From UBA12465 sp964517325 (GTDB taxonomy: Bacteria > Patescibacteriota > Patescibacteriia > Patescibacteriales > UBA12465), in contig CAZFBV010000001.1 of assembly GCA_964517325.1 (NCBI GenBank), positions 1 to 64,000 on the forward strand: 64,000 nt of DNA. Reading direction: 5' to 3'. This document shows, piece by piece, positions 7,691 to 16,958 of this stretch (within the stretch, counting starts at the first letter, position 1; every line of letters begins with the position of its first letter). The notes below the pieces were generated by a model. The model was given only the letters and a program-made list of their open reading frames with translations. It was not told the origin of the DNA and did no database searches. The position numbers and the translations under genes were made by a program.

Positions 7691-8434
7691 ATGGAAGGAA
7701 ATAATCTCGCTAGCCAGAAGCATTGGGATGAGTCTTATCAGAATCTGACTTTTTTTAAGCCGTCTTTTTCCGATCCGATTAGTCGGATTATCAAGACCTA
7801 TGTTCCGTCCGACGGAAAAGCTCGATCCGTCTTTGAAGTCGGCTGTTTTCCCGGCCGCTATCTGAGCATCTTCGGCGATAAGGGGTGCGTCTTGAACGGC
7901 GTTGACTTGACCCCGCGCGTTCTGACTGACATGCCGCAATGGCTCGCTGCTAAAGGTTATAAGACGGGAGATTTTTATTGCGATGATTTTTTCAAGTTTG
8001 AGCCTGGAAAGACTTATGACATAGTCTGTTCTTTCGGGTTCATTGAACATTTTGTAAATTATGATGAAGTCTTGCGCCGGCATCTATCTTTCATTTCTCC
8101 GGGCGGGATGTTGATCCTGACTACTCCGAATTTTCGCGGTTCTTTCCAGAAGAAACTTCATAAATATTTGGATGGCAATAATCTAGAGAGGCATTATCTG
8201 CCTTCTATGGACCCAGCGGCCTGGAAGAAAACTCTGGCAGAGGCTGGATATGAGATTTTGTTTTATGGATTCAAGGGTGGGTTTGATTTCTGGGCAGAAA
8301 GCGATTCTAAAAGCGCTTTCAAGAGAGCGCTGATAAGAATATTGAATCTAGCAGGCAAGGTTCTCAGATTTTTGCCTTTGAATAGCGGGAGTTTTTCTCC
8401 TTATGCTGTCATCATTGCTAAGAATAATAATTAA
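7691..8434 (+). CDS. SAM-dependent methyltransferase (Methyltransf_23 type)
   Basis: A 247-aa class I methyltransferase. Motif I is SVFEVGCFPGRYLSIFG (binding S-adenosylmethionine), followed by LNGVDLTP and the motif-IV-like CSFGFIEHF, then GGMLILTTPNF. The ATG at 7691 is preferred to an upstream GTG at 7670 that lies inside the preceding gene. Set in a glycan operon, it most likely methylates a sugar or caps a growing glycan chain; this is inferred from context. The C-terminus has a hydrophobic, basic stretch that may touch the membrane. Confidence 0.85.
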   Translation: MEGNNLASQKHWDESYQNLTFFKPSFSDPISRIIKTYVPSDGKARSVFEVGCFPGRYLSIFGDKGCVLNGVDLTPRVLTDMPQWLAAKGYKTGDFYCDDFFKFEPGKTYDIVCSFGFIEHFVNYDEVLRRHLSFISPGGMLILTTPNFRGSFQKKLHKYLDGNNLERHYLPSMDPAAWKKTLAEAGYEILFYGFKGGFDFWAESDSKSAFKRALIRILNLAGKVLRFLPLNSGSFSPYAVIIAKNNN

Positions 8435-8439
8435 AATTT

Positions 8440-9075
8440 ATGAATAATTTTTTAAAGAAAGCTTATAAGAAGATTTTTCCAGATTGGACGGCCTATCTGC
8501 AGAGGGAGGCTCAGGGCTGCGATAGCCTTTTGGATCTAGCTTGCGGCTATAATTCCTTGGCGCAATTCTTGGATATCAAGCATAAGGTCGGCGTGGAGAT
8601 GTTTGAAGATTATCTGAAGCAGAGCCGGGAGAAAAAAATACATGACGAATATTTTCAGGCGAATATCTTGACGATAGAATTCCCGCCGCGTTCTTATGAT
8701 CTTATTTTAGCTTCCGAGATTATCGAGCATCTTGATAAGCCGGATGGCTTTATCCTGCTTAATAATGCCGAGAGATGGGCTAAGAAAAAAGTCGTTATCA
8801 CTACCCCTAATGGCTACGTTAAGCAGGATTCTTATGATGATAATCCACTGCAGATCCATAAGTCAGGCTGGAACATCGGAGAATTCAAGCAGCGTGGCTA
8901 TCGCGTCTATGGAATCGGTGGCTTGAAATTCCTCAGAGGCGAGAGAGGTGAACTGAAATATAAGCCTTATGCTTTATGGCGAGTGATCAATGATATCTGC
9001 CAGAAGATTGTCTATCATTTCCCGGATCTAGCTTTTCAATTATTAGCCGTTAAGGATATCAAGCAAGATGAATAA
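8440..9075 (+). CDS. SAM-dependent methyltransferase
   Basis: A 211-aa class I methyltransferase with motif I LLDLACGYNSLAQFL, the acidic site GVEMFEDYL, and LILASEIIEHLDKPDGF, the pattern of Methyltransf_11/25 enzymes. KKVVITTPNGY forms the later strand. It is the second methyltransferase in this glycan operon and not a close copy of the first, so two different methyl groups or acceptors are likely. It overlaps the next gene by eight bases, which indicates translational coupling. The substrate is unknown. Confidence 0.85.
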   Translation: MNNFLKKAYKKIFPDWTAYLQREAQGCDSLLDLACGYNSLAQFLDIKHKVGVEMFEDYLKQSREKKIHDEYFQANILTIEFPPRSYDLILASEIIEHLDKPDGFILLNNAERWAKKKVVITTPNGYVKQDSYDDNPLQIHKSGWNIGEFKQRGYRVYGIGGLKFLRGERGELKYKPYALWRVINDICQKIVYHFPDLAFQLLAVKDIKQDE

Positions 9076-9970
9076 TCAATCCAGTCCTAATTTCACCGTC
9101 TGCACTCCGACATTTAATCGAGCCGATTTTTTGGGCCGGGTTTATAATTCTTTAAGGAGACAGGATTATCAGGATTTTGAATGGCTGATCATCGATGACG
9201 GCTCGACTGATAATACCGGGATTCTAGTTGATTCTTGGATCAAGGAAGCGGCGTTCCCGATCAGATATATCCGGCAGGAGAATAAAGGCAAGCACGTGGC
9301 TTTGAATCTGGCTCTTGATAACGCACGCGGAAATTTTTTCTTGGTTATTGATTCTGATGATTATTTTGTGGATGCGGCTTTGAGCACTTTTTGTAAATAT
9401 TGGCAGCTGATTGAAGGCAAAGAATCTTTTTTTGGGATATTCGCTAATTGCATGGATCCCGCCCATCATCTCATCGGCAGCGAGTTTCCTGAAAATGTCT
9501 ATGATTCCGATTTCATCGAAACTTTCTATCGCCGGAAGGTGAGGGGCGATAAATGCGGCTTCTTCGTGACCGCTATCCTGAGAGCTTATAAGTTTCCAGT
9601 CTTTGATGGAGAAAATTTCTTGACGGAAGCTCTCGTCTGGAATCGTATCGCCCTGAAGTATCAGGCTCGCTTCATTAATGATTGCCTGCTGGTTGCTGAT
9701 TATCAGCCGGGCGGATTATCTGATCGTTCTGTTGTCTTGAGAATGAAGAACCCGCTGGGCGCCATCGCCTACTACCAAGAGTTCTTAGCGCTGCCGGTGT
9801 CATTTTCTTGGAAATTAAGGAATCTCGTCAATTATATCAGATTCTCTCTGCATGGCCGCATCAGTATCGGGAAGCAACTAGCCGCCTTGAAGTCGTTTTA
9901 TCTGAAATTATCTTTCTTCTTCTGCTGGCCGTTAGGATTTTATTTTTTTTATTCAGATCGCCATAGATAA
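9068..9970 (+). CDS. GT2-family glycosyltransferase
   Basis: A 300-aa GT-A enzyme. The N-terminus reads FTVCTPTFNRADFLGRVYNS, followed by LIIDDGSTDNT (about 40-50) and the metal site VIDSDDYF. Its middle section (ESFFGIFANCMDP and ESFPENVYD-like stretch) fits the subgroup of GT2 proteins found in capsule and teichoic-type loci. The start overlaps the previous methyltransferase. The C-terminal 30 residues are very hydrophobic and aromatic (FFFCWPLGFYFFY), suggesting membrane anchoring. Confidence 0.88.
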   Translation: MNNQSSPNFTVCTPTFNRADFLGRVYNSLRRQDYQDFEWLIIDDGSTDNTGILVDSWIKEAAFPIRYIRQENKGKHVALNLALDNARGNFFLVIDSDDYFVDAALSTFCKYWQLIEGKESFFGIFANCMDPAHHLIGSEFPENVYDSDFIETFYRRKVRGDKCGFFVTAILRAYKFPVFDGENFLTEALVWNRIALKYQARFINDCLLVADYQPGGLSDRSVVLRMKNPLGAIAYYQEFLALPVSFSWKLRNLVNYIRFSLHGRISIGKQLAALKSFYLKLSFFFCWPLGFYFFYSDRHR

Positions 9971-9972
9971 TT

Positions 9973-11154
9973 ATGAAATATCTTCTGATCAACTCATTGA
10001 AATTCGGCGGCGCGGAGAAGGTGGCGCAGATTCTGGCCTCTGCCGGCGTTTTTGATAAGGTGATCATGCTAGAGAATGAACAGGATTTCCCGCTTGATAT
10101 TCCGGTCGCTAGCCTGAGCAAGCATAGCTATAAGACTAATAGTCTTTTGAAGACTATCTTTATTCCTGTTTACGCTTGGAGATTGCATAAGATCATTAGC
10201 AAAGATGATGTGGTAGTTAGTTTTATCGAGCGGGCTAATTTCGTCAATATATTTTCTAAGATATTCCTTCGCCATCAAGCGATCATCGCTCTCCACGCCA
10301 ACATCTCTTCATCATTTAAGACGGCTAAAAAATATCTTTATTATCTTCTCATCAAGATCCTTTATCCTCGGGCTGATGCCGTCATTGCGGTGTCTCAGGG
10401 AATCAATGATGATTTTCGGAAAATCATAAAATTCTCAGGATATAATTCCGTAATTTATAATCCGATAGACTTGAGTTCATTAAATGAGCTGAAGGGCGAG
10501 GTGCTCGGCTTTCCCGAAGAAATAATGCAGAAGAGCATTATTACTGTCGGCCGCCTATTTTATCAAAAATCCCAATGGGTCTTATTGGAAATTTTTCGCA
10601 ATTTGCTGTCTCGGCATCCCGGCATCAAGCTATTTATTGTCGGCGATGGCGATCTGCGGGAGAAGCTATTAGATCGAGCTGCAAGCCTGGGACTGAAAGT
10701 GTTTTCCGCTTTTTCTCAGCCGTTAGAGGATATCGTTCCTTCTTATGACGTTTATTTCTTAGGTTTTCAGAAAAATCCTTATAAGTTTATGGCTAGATCT
10801 AAAATTTTCTCTTTGAGTTCTGTTTCTGAGGGTCTGCCCATGGTCGTACTGGAAGCCATGGCTTGTGGCTTACCAGTCATCTCTAGCGATTGCGACTACG
10901 GGCCGAGAGAAATACTCGTAAGCGGCGATAAGAAATTCGGTTTGCTCGTGCCGGTCTTGGATTATAAGATATCCGATAATATCGATGCGACCGATAAAAG
11001 ATATGGAGAATGGCTCGCAGCTTTCTCCGAACTTTTGAATGGTGAAGAGAAGAGAGAGGAGCTCCGGGAATTATCTTTGGCTCGAGCCGAAGATTTCTCG
11101 ATAGGCAAGATCAAGGATGTCTGGCAGAAATTATTTAAGATGATGGAAAAATAG
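9973..11154 (+). CDS. GT4-family glycosyltransferase
   Basis: A 393-aa GT-B enzyme. It opens MKYLLINSLKFGGAEKVAQI and carries an intact E-x7-E motif in SVSEGLPMVVLEAMACGLPV (about residues 282-300), then the GPREILVSGDKKFGLLVP segment that follows it in the N-acetylgalactosamine and glucosyl-transferase (WbnK/PglA-like) subfamilies. It is the last gene of the operon that starts at 5136 and is followed by a strong terminator. Confidence 0.9.
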   Translation: MKYLLINSLKFGGAEKVAQILASAGVFDKVIMLENEQDFPLDIPVASLSKHSYKTNSLLKTIFIPVYAWRLHKIISKDDVVVSFIERANFVNIFSKIFLRHQAIIALHANISSSFKTAKKYLYYLLIKILYPRADAVIAVSQGINDDFRKIIKFSGYNSVIYNPIDLSSLNELKGEVLGFPEEIMQKSIITVGRLFYQKSQWVLLEIFRNLLSRHPGIKLFIVGDGDLREKLLDRAASLGLKVFSAFSQPLEDIVPSYDVYFLGFQKNPYKFMARSKIFSLSSVSEGLPMVVLEAMACGLPVISSDCDYGPREILVSGDKKFGLLVPVLDYKISDNIDATDKRYGEWLAAFSELLNGEEKREELRELSLARAEDFSIGKIKDVWQKLFKMMEK

Positions 11155-11171
11155 ATTAAGACTGTTTAATA

Positions 11172-11201
11172 AAAAAGACTTATCTCTTGATAAGTCTTTT
11201 T
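11172..11201. terminator. Bidirectional intrinsic terminator
   Basis: A perfect 13-bp stem (11172-11184 with 11189-11201) and loop TCTT, with A and T runs as part of the stem, so it can work for both convergent transcripts. Confidence 0.85.
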
Positions 11202-11226
11202 ATATTCCATTTATATCCCATTATTT

Positions 11227-12552
11227 TTATCTCCCTCCTCGGCTAAGCATAGTCGCTATCGTCCGCAGAGCAATAGACAAGTCCAGATAGAGGGAACGAT
11301 GTTTGAGATAGAATAAGTCGTATTGGAGCTTCTCTAAGCTGTCTTCGACCGAAGGGGAATGGTAGCGGCCGGAAATCTGATCCCAACCGGTGAGCCCCGG
11401 CTTGATCAGGAGACGGGTCTTGAAGAAAGGGATCTGTTTCTCGAGATCGGCGATTATTTCCGGGCGTTCCGGACGCGGACCGATGAAGCTCATTTCGCCG
11501 CGCAGGATATTTAAGACTTGAGGAATCTCATCTAACCGCGTCTTGCGCAGGAAAGAGCCGAAATGGGTAATGCGCTTATCGCCTTCGACGGTCAAGGTTC
11601 TGGTATTACCCTCTTCTTTCATGGTTCGGAATTTTATCATTCTGAACGGCTTCTCGTTGCGGCCGAGGCGGACTTGGCGGAAGAAGATCGGGCCGCGGCT
11701 TCCGAGCTTGATAATAAGAGCAATGAGAGGCCAGAGGGGCAGAGTGATGATTAAGACGACGATAGCCAGGATCGTATCTATCAGCTGCTTGATGAAATTA
11801 TAATAATTCTTGCCGCCCTCCTTCAGATTCTCCAAGAACCAGCTCGGGCCGATTTCTTCCACCGGGACTTTACCGGTCAGGAGCTCATAGAAGTCCGGAT
11901 AATCGAAGAAGGTAATGTTAAGGGATAGGCAATTGAATAAGACTTGGCGCAAGCTGCCGCTAAGCCCGAAATCGTCGCAGATGACGATAGTATGGATATC
12001 TTTTTCGCGGATGCTATCGGTCAGGCTGGCCAGCTCTTCCTGATTCTTGAAGATCAGGGCGGCTTGATAGCCGGCGCCGGGATTATTCTGCAGACCGGCG
12101 ACGATCTTTTCCGTTTTCTGATTAAAGCCGATGATTGCCAGGCTGTCCTTGGGGATGAAAGAATGGATCAATCCCCGGTAAAGGCTGCGCCAAGCGAAGA
12201 AGATCAGGCTGAAGAGCCCCAGAAAGATCAAGAGATTGGTCTTAGGAGCGATATTGGTAGTGGAATTAAGGTAAAAATAGAGGATGGACAAGCTGCCGCT
12301 GAGGACGATCGCGCTGACCAGCTTCTGGAAGAAGCTGCGGCCATTGGCTTTCAAGTTAAGATTATAGAAATCGTTGATATACAGGACGATCAGCCAAATG
12401 ATGAAGACGACGAAAAAATAACGCAGGTGCTCCGTCCACGTCTGCGCCCAGAGAGGCTGGGGGTAGCGGATGATGATGGTTAGATAAAGCGCCAGATTAA
12501 GGCTGACCAGGTCGCCGCAGAACAGGATGAATTTTCGAAAACGATTTAGCAT
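11227..12552 (-). CDS. Polyprenyl-phosphate sugar-1-phosphate transferase
   Basis: A 441-aa polyprenol-phosphate hexose-1-phosphate transferase of the WbaP/WcaJ/ExoY type. The N-terminal half has four predicted membrane helices and a CoA-binding-like domain (LAIIGFNQKTEKI region). A fifth hydrophobic hairpin (TILAIVVLIITLPLWPLIAL) precedes the catalytic domain with KFRTM, the essential KTRLDEIPQ segment, GPRPERP and KPGLTGW. It catalyses the first committed step: transfer of a sugar phosphate to undecaprenyl phosphate. It has its own promoter, convergent with the glycosyltransferase operon whose lipid-linked substrate it presumably starts. Confidence 0.93.
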   Translation of the reverse strand: MLNRFRKFILFCGDLVSLNLALYLTIIIRYPQPLWAQTWTEHLRYFFVVFIIWLIVLYINDFYNLNLKANGRSFFQKLVSAIVLSGSLSILYFYLNSTTNIAPKTNLLIFLGLFSLIFFAWRSLYRGLIHSFIPKDSLAIIGFNQKTEKIVAGLQNNPGAGYQAALIFKNQEELASLTDSIREKDIHTIVICDDFGLSGSLRQVLFNCLSLNITFFDYPDFYELLTGKVPVEEIGPSWFLENLKEGGKNYYNFIKQLIDTILAIVVLIITLPLWPLIALIIKLGSRGPIFFRQVRLGRNEKPFRMIKFRTMKEEGNTRTLTVEGDKRITHFGSFLRKTRLDEIPQVLNILRGEMSFIGPRPERPEIIADLEKQIPFFKTRLLIKPGLTGWDQISGRYHSPSVEDSLEKLQYDLFYLKHRSLYLDLSIALRTIATMLSRGGR

Positions 12553-12574
12553 ATTTTTAGCGGATTACGTTTTA

Positions 12575-12603
12575 AATATATCAGTTTAATCCCTAAAAAT
12601 CAA
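12575..12603 (-). promoter_or_regulatory. Sigma70-type promoter of the sugar transferase
   Basis: On the minus strand TTGATT (12603-12598), a 17-bp spacer and TATATT (12580-12575), about 22 bp before the ATG. Confidence 0.65.
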
Positions 12604-12634
12604 TGAAAAAATCGGTTTATTTTCTGGTTAGATA

Positions 12635-12643
12635 TGCTATAAT
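12635..12643 (+). promoter_or_regulatory. Extended -10 promoter of the surface-protein gene
   Basis: TGCTATAAT at 12635-12643 is a consensus extended -10 box. The -35 region is weak. The predicted start near 12650 leaves a leader of roughly 70 nt. Confidence 0.65.
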
Positions 12644-12645
12644 GA

Positions 12646-12692
12646 AGTCAGTTATCCGCGGCGATCAGCTTCGCTGACTGGGGTAGCGGTAA
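12646..12692 (+). promoter_or_regulatory. Structured leader with two mutually exclusive stems
   Basis: AGTCAG (12646-12651) can pair with CTGACT (12674-12679), while 12652-12659 can pair with 12686-12692 (TTA-CCGC with GCGGTAA, one bulge). The two pairings interlock. A third small hairpin (12666-12669 with 12673-12676) competes with the first stem. It does not match a riboswitch class I know. Confidence 0.3.
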
Positions 12693-12723
12693 GATTTAAT
12701 TTATTTTGCTAATATTAAATAAA

Positions 12724-14814
12724 ATGTTAAAGATAAAAAAATCCTGGCTGATTTTAGGGGTCTGTTTTTTTGTTTCTGTCCTATTTATGATTCCATCAGC
12801 CTCGCAAGCGGCGACCTGCAATCAGAACACTAATTTAAATTTCGTGGCGCGCGATCCGGGCGGATCTTATATTATGAACGCCCGCGTCGATGTCTATAAA
12901 CAGGAGACGGATGCCAATGGCGTGACCAAGCCGACGACGAAGTTTGCCGGCGGCAATACCGATGCGGTTTTGGGACGGGTAAGCCTGAGCTGGCGCAATT
13001 CTAATGTTTCTTCGGATACTTATGCTATCCGCGTCCAGACCATTTCTAAAGATGACGCCAGTTTCTGGTTTTATGGAGTAAATTTGGATTGCGGCGAGAC
13101 TGCCTCCGTGGAAAGAACTTTGAGCGGCGCCTTGTTTACGCTCTATGATTCCGACGGGGATTTGATCACTGATACCGGCTTTAACGTTTATACCCAGACG
13201 ACTGACGCTAGCGGCGAAACAGTAAAAGATGAATTGTTAACCAGCCTTAATTCCGGTTCGACCGGCCGCGTCAAAGCCTATCTGCCACAGGGCAGCGTCC
13301 GGAGCATCGACAAGAGCTTAGGCGACTATTATGCGATAGAAATAGTCCATAACAACATAAAATCATATTTCTATAATATCCGCATTTATGACGGCCAGCT
13401 GACCAATGTCAATTATTATCTAAGCGTCTTAAAGGTCAGATTGAAAGACGCTAACGACGATAATGCGGTGGGAGCGAAAGTCGAAGTCTATAATCAAGAT
13501 ACCGATTCCAACGATAATTACGTGAAAGGAACTAAAGTCGGAGAATTCACCATCAGCGATAACGGCTACGGCTCGATGGAGATCGCCAATGGCATATATA
13601 TGATCGCCGTCAAGAATACCGACGGAACTTATAAATATTTTTGGGACAAGTCGGTTGTCGGCGGCGGCACGAGCTTATATCTCTTGACGCTGGATAAAGC
13701 CTATTCTTCCTCTTCGTCATCCGGAACTTCCTCCAGCGGCGTCTGCAACAGCAGTTCTAATCTGAATCTGGTCTTGCGCAATGCTGCGGGCGATATCGCT
13801 CCAGGCTTGAAATTCGAAATTTACACGCAGACGACCGATGCTAACGGCTTGCCTGCGGCCGGGACAAAAGTTTCGAGCGGTACAATCGATTCCGGCGGCC
13901 GCGCTACGGCCTCTTTCAAGCCGGATACCACTAAGACCTATGCTCTTAAGATCTGGGATAAGAAAGCCGATCTCGGCGAGTTCTGGTTCTTCGATGCGCT
14001 TAAATTAACTTGCGGCGCGGACAAGACGATTGCCAAGACTATCCCGGTCTTGAAGATAATCTTGCGCGACGGCAAGGGAAATTTGAAACGCAACCATGAT
14101 TTTTCTTTATCGGCCCAGCAATATGACGCTGATAATAATCCGGTCATTCCTAATAACGGCTTGATCGCTAATATGACGACCGATGCCGGCGGCCAGGCTT
14201 ATATTTATGTCGCGCCGTATAATCCGTATCGCCGCAATCAGACCGGACGCTATGTCGTCAGCTCGAAGAATGCCAGCGGCACGACGATCGTCTTGTATAA
14301 TATTATTGTTTCCGCGGATAAGGATACGACCTTCGAAGCGCGGATAAAAGAGAACGCGCCTTCGACCAGCTCGACTTCCTCTTCCTCGGCCGCTTCGAAT
14401 TCAGCCGCTAATTCGGCTTCCGCCGCCGCGGCCGCCTCTTCTCTCGCGCAGAGCTTGAAAGGCCGGATCTTATTGCAGGTCCAGGATAAGGGGCAGGCTT
14501 GGTATGTCAATCCGACGGACGGCAAGAAATATTATCTGGGCCGTCCGGCCGATGCTTTCAATCTGATGCGCCGTTTCGGCTTGGGCATATCCAATGCTAA
14601 TTTTACGGCGCTGGCGAAAGACCCGAGCTCCTGGAAGAATTTAGCCGGCCGCATCTTGATCAAGACTGAAGACAAAGGCATGGCTTATTATTTTGATCCG
14701 ATCAAACTGAAATTATACTATCTTGGCCGTCCGGCGGACGCTTTCAATGTCATCAGGAGCCGCGGTTTGGGGATAAGCAACGCCAACCTGAATAAGATCG
14801 CAACCGGAAAATAA
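12724..14814 (+). CDS. Secreted repetitive surface protein with C-terminal GRPADAF repeats
   Basis: A 696-aa exported protein. A signal peptide (about residues 1-29) ends PSASQA. About five beta-rich repeats of roughly 100 aa follow, each with the phrase V-Y-x-Q-x-T-D-A-x-G (for example FNVYTQTTDASG and FEIYTQTTDANG), like carboxypeptidase-regulatory or collagen-B-type Ig folds. Two Ser-rich linkers separate the blocks. The C-terminus has two repeats, each with GRI-L, a D-K-G-A-Y-Y core, YYLGRPADAFN and RGLGISNANL. That tandem module recurs at the C-termini of exported Patescibacteria proteins (from memory) and may be a wall or surface anchor. The ATG at 12724 is chosen over an upstream TTG at 12706 because the signal peptide begins there. 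Confidence 0.85.
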   Translation: MLKIKKSWLILGVCFFVSVLFMIPSASQAATCNQNTNLNFVARDPGGSYIMNARVDVYKQETDANGVTKPTTKFAGGNTDAVLGRVSLSWRNSNVSSDTYAIRVQTISKDDASFWFYGVNLDCGETASVERTLSGALFTLYDSDGDLITDTGFNVYTQTTDASGETVKDELLTSLNSGSTGRVKAYLPQGSVRSIDKSLGDYYAIEIVHNNIKSYFYNIRIYDGQLTNVNYYLSVLKVRLKDANDDNAVGAKVEVYNQDTDSNDNYVKGTKVGEFTISDNGYGSMEIANGIYMIAVKNTDGTYKYFWDKSVVGGGTSLYLLTLDKAYSSSSSSGTSSSGVCNSSSNLNLVLRNAAGDIAPGLKFEIYTQTTDANGLPAAGTKVSSGTIDSGGRATASFKPDTTKTYALKIWDKKADLGEFWFFDALKLTCGADKTIAKTIPVLKIILRDGKGNLKRNHDFSLSAQQYDADNNPVIPNNGLIANMTTDAGGQAYIYVAPYNPYRRNQTGRYVVSSKNASGTTIVLYNIIVSADKDTTFEARIKENAPSTSSTSSSSAASNSAANSASAAAAASSLAQSLKGRILLQVQDKGQAWYVNPTDGKKYYLGRPADAFNLMRRFGLGISNANFTALAKDPSSWKNLAGRILIKTEDKGMAYYFDPIKLKLYYLGRPADAFNVIRSRGLGISNANLNKIATGK

Positions 14815-14835
14815 TTATCAATCTGAAAGATTCTT

Positions 14836-15819
14836 ATGGCAGAGACCGATTATAAATGGCCGACTATCGGCAATGAGAAAGTGATAGAATTTTTGGAGCG
14901 CGGCCTGAAAAACGACCGAGTCGCCCAGACTTATGTTTTTACCGGCGCCGATGATTTGGGAAAATCAACGATCGCCCTGGCTTTCGCCGATAATCTTCAG
15001 GGCCATCCGCAAGGCTTCAACAGCGATCTGCATATCCTCGAGCCGGAAGTCGAGAAGAAAGGCATCTCGATCGAGGCCGTCCGGGAATTCATTAAGACCC
15101 TTAATTTGAGTTCTTTCCTTAATTCCTATAAGATTGGAATCATCAAGCAGGCCGATCTCATGAGTCCGGAGGCGAAGAGCGCGCTGCTGAAGACCTTGGA
15201 AGAGCCGAAAGAGAAGGTGATCATCATCCTTTTGACCGTCGACGAGCATAATCTGCCGGAAACGATCCTGTCGCGCGCCCAAGTCTTGTATTTTTATCCG
15301 GTGCCGGCGGCGACTATCTATGATTATCTCTTGAAGAATCATGGTGCGAATCGGAATTTAGCTAAGGATCTTTCTTCTTTGGCTTTAGGTCGTCCTTTGG
15401 CCGCCCTGAAGTTATTTGAGAATCCGGATGCTTATGAAGCTTATCTCGAAAAGGCGACCAGCTGGCTTGAATTGATGCGTCTTGGCGCGAGCGACCGTCT
15501 GAGCATCCTCGATAAGATCTTTGTCGATAAGACCTGGAGCAAATCGGCCGTCGAATCGGCCAATGCCGTGATTATCATGGCCGAGGGCTTGGCGCGGGAT
15601 CTATTGCTCTTGAGCCTGGATAAAGAAGAGCATCTCCAGCATGCGGCTTTGAAAGCGGAATTAGAAAAGACTTTAGAAGCTTTAGGCGGAATCGGCGGCG
15701 GCAGCGCCAGCGCGGCAGTTATCTTGAACCAATTCCGGGTATTATCGCAGGCGAAAGAATATCTGGCCGGGAACGTCAATCCGCGTTTAGTGCTTGAACA
15801 GATTATTTTAAATTTTTAA
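14836..15819 (+). CDS. holB: DNA polymerase III delta' subunit
   Basis: A 327-aa clamp-loader AAA+ protein. It has a Walker A loop, GADDLGKS (residues 37-44), then the delta'-type region SIEAVREFIKTLNLSSF, followed by KIGIIKQADLMSPEAKSALLKTLEEP and the sensor-like ETILSRAQV (the SRC-like SRA arginine). These are strongly conserved in HolB/DnaX proteins. There is no zinc-binding cysteine cluster, which points to delta' rather than DnaX. It is needed to load the beta sliding clamp in replication. The gene follows the surface protein by 21 bp and may share its transcript. Confidence 0.88.
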   Translation: MAETDYKWPTIGNEKVIEFLERGLKNDRVAQTYVFTGADDLGKSTIALAFADNLQGHPQGFNSDLHILEPEVEKKGISIEAVREFIKTLNLSSFLNSYKIGIIKQADLMSPEAKSALLKTLEEPKEKVIIILLTVDEHNLPETILSRAQVLYFYPVPAATIYDYLLKNHGANRNLAKDLSSLALGRPLAALKLFENPDAYEAYLEKATSWLELMRLGASDRLSILDKIFVDKTWSKSAVESANAVIIMAEGLARDLLLLSLDKEEHLQHAALKAELEKTLEALGGIGGGSASAAVILNQFRVLSQAKEYLAGNVNPRLVLEQIILNF

Positions 15820-15823
15820 AAAT

Positions 15824-16936
15824 ATGAATCGGAAAAATCTTAAGATGATAATTGCGCTCGCAGCCGTTATGATCACGGTCTCGGCCTGCTCCGTCTCTAC
15901 TTCCTCCACGGGAGGGAACTCCTCTAAAGACAGCAGCTTGTTCTTGTCGACCGATGCCGGCAACACTTGGCGCTCGGTCGCCAGCGTGCCGACGATTGAT
16001 GGCCGCCTCCAGTCTATCAGCGACGTCAATGTCAATGTCATGTCCATGGATCCTCAAGATCCGTTAGCGGTCTACCTGGCGACTTTTGATCGCGGCTTGT
16101 ATTATACCTATAATGTCACTAAGGGCTGGATAGCCGTTTCCGGTTTGCCGACGGCGACCGTGAACGACGTCAAGGTCGATCCGAAGAATAAATGCGTAAT
16201 TTATGCGGCTTTAGCCAATCGCGTCTACCGTTCTTCCGATTGCGCCCGGACTTGGTCGCAGATCTATTTCGATAATAATTCCGGCGTGACCGTCAATACG
16301 GTCGCTATCGACCATTACAATACTGCCAATATCTATATCGGCACGAGCCGCGGGGAAATAATCAAGAGCATCGATTCCGGCGCGGCTTGGCGGACTATCC
16401 AGCGGACGGACGAAGGCATTACGCGCTTATTGATTTCGCCGCTCGACAGCCGCTTAGTCTTCGTGGCTACGGCTAAGAATAAGATTTACAGCTTCACTTC
16501 CAATACCGATACTAATGCCGCCTATTCTTCCGATATCGAGCAGAATTTTATCGTTGATGATTGGACGGATCTGAACGCGGTCTTGAGCGACTTCGATCTC
16601 GGCAGCAGCTTCAAGGATATCGTCATCAGCGCCAAGGACGGCTCGATCTTCCTGGCGACGGAAAAACTTATCCTGCGTTCTCCGGATAACGGCATCACTT
16701 GGGAAAACATCAAGCTGCTCCAGCCGGATAAATCTGCCGCCATCAACGCTATCGCCATCGATCCGCAGAATTCCAGCAATATTTATTATGTGACTAACAC
16801 GACTTTCTTCAAGTCGGCTGACGGCGGCGCGACTTGGACCACTAAGAACTTGCCGACCGCCCGCGCCGGTCGCGCGCTCTTGATAGACTTCAGCAATCCT
16901 AATAATATCTATTTGGGCACGATCAAATTGAAATAA
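15824..16936 (+). CDS. Lipoprotein with Asp-box (BNR/Ycf48-like) beta-propeller
   Basis: The N-terminus is a lipoprotein signal peptide with lipobox VSAC (Cys22). The mature protein has repeated Asp-box motifs of the S-x-D-x-G-x-T-W type: STDAGNTW, SSDCARTW, SIDSGAAW, SPDNGITW and SADGGATW. These mark a sortilin/BNR or Ycf48-like propeller of about six or seven blades. Such proteins sit outside the cell, often as assembly factors or glycan- or protein-binding surfaces. No catalytic residues can be assigned. The gene follows holB by four bases. Which ligand it binds is unknown. Confidence 0.82.
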   Translation: MNRKNLKMIIALAAVMITVSACSVSTSSTGGNSSKDSSLFLSTDAGNTWRSVASVPTIDGRLQSISDVNVNVMSMDPQDPLAVYLATFDRGLYYTYNVTKGWIAVSGLPTATVNDVKVDPKNKCVIYAALANRVYRSSDCARTWSQIYFDNNSGVTVNTVAIDHYNTANIYIGTSRGEIIKSIDSGAAWRTIQRTDEGITRLLISPLDSRLVFVATAKNKIYSFTSNTDTNAAYSSDIEQNFIVDDWTDLNAVLSDFDLGSSFKDIVISAKDGSIFLATEKLILRSPDNGITWENIKLLQPDKSAAINAIAIDPQNSSNIYYVTNTTFFKSADGGATWTTKNLPTARAGRALLIDFSNPNNIYLGTIKLK

Positions 16937-16958
16937 GAATATTTAATAATAAAAATAT

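Noticed and set aside
11944..12483. Long plus-strand open frame (179 aa)
   Set aside because: It lies opposite the well-supported sugar transferase, has an unnatural Asp/Gln-rich composition, and shows no family motif; it is a shadow frame.
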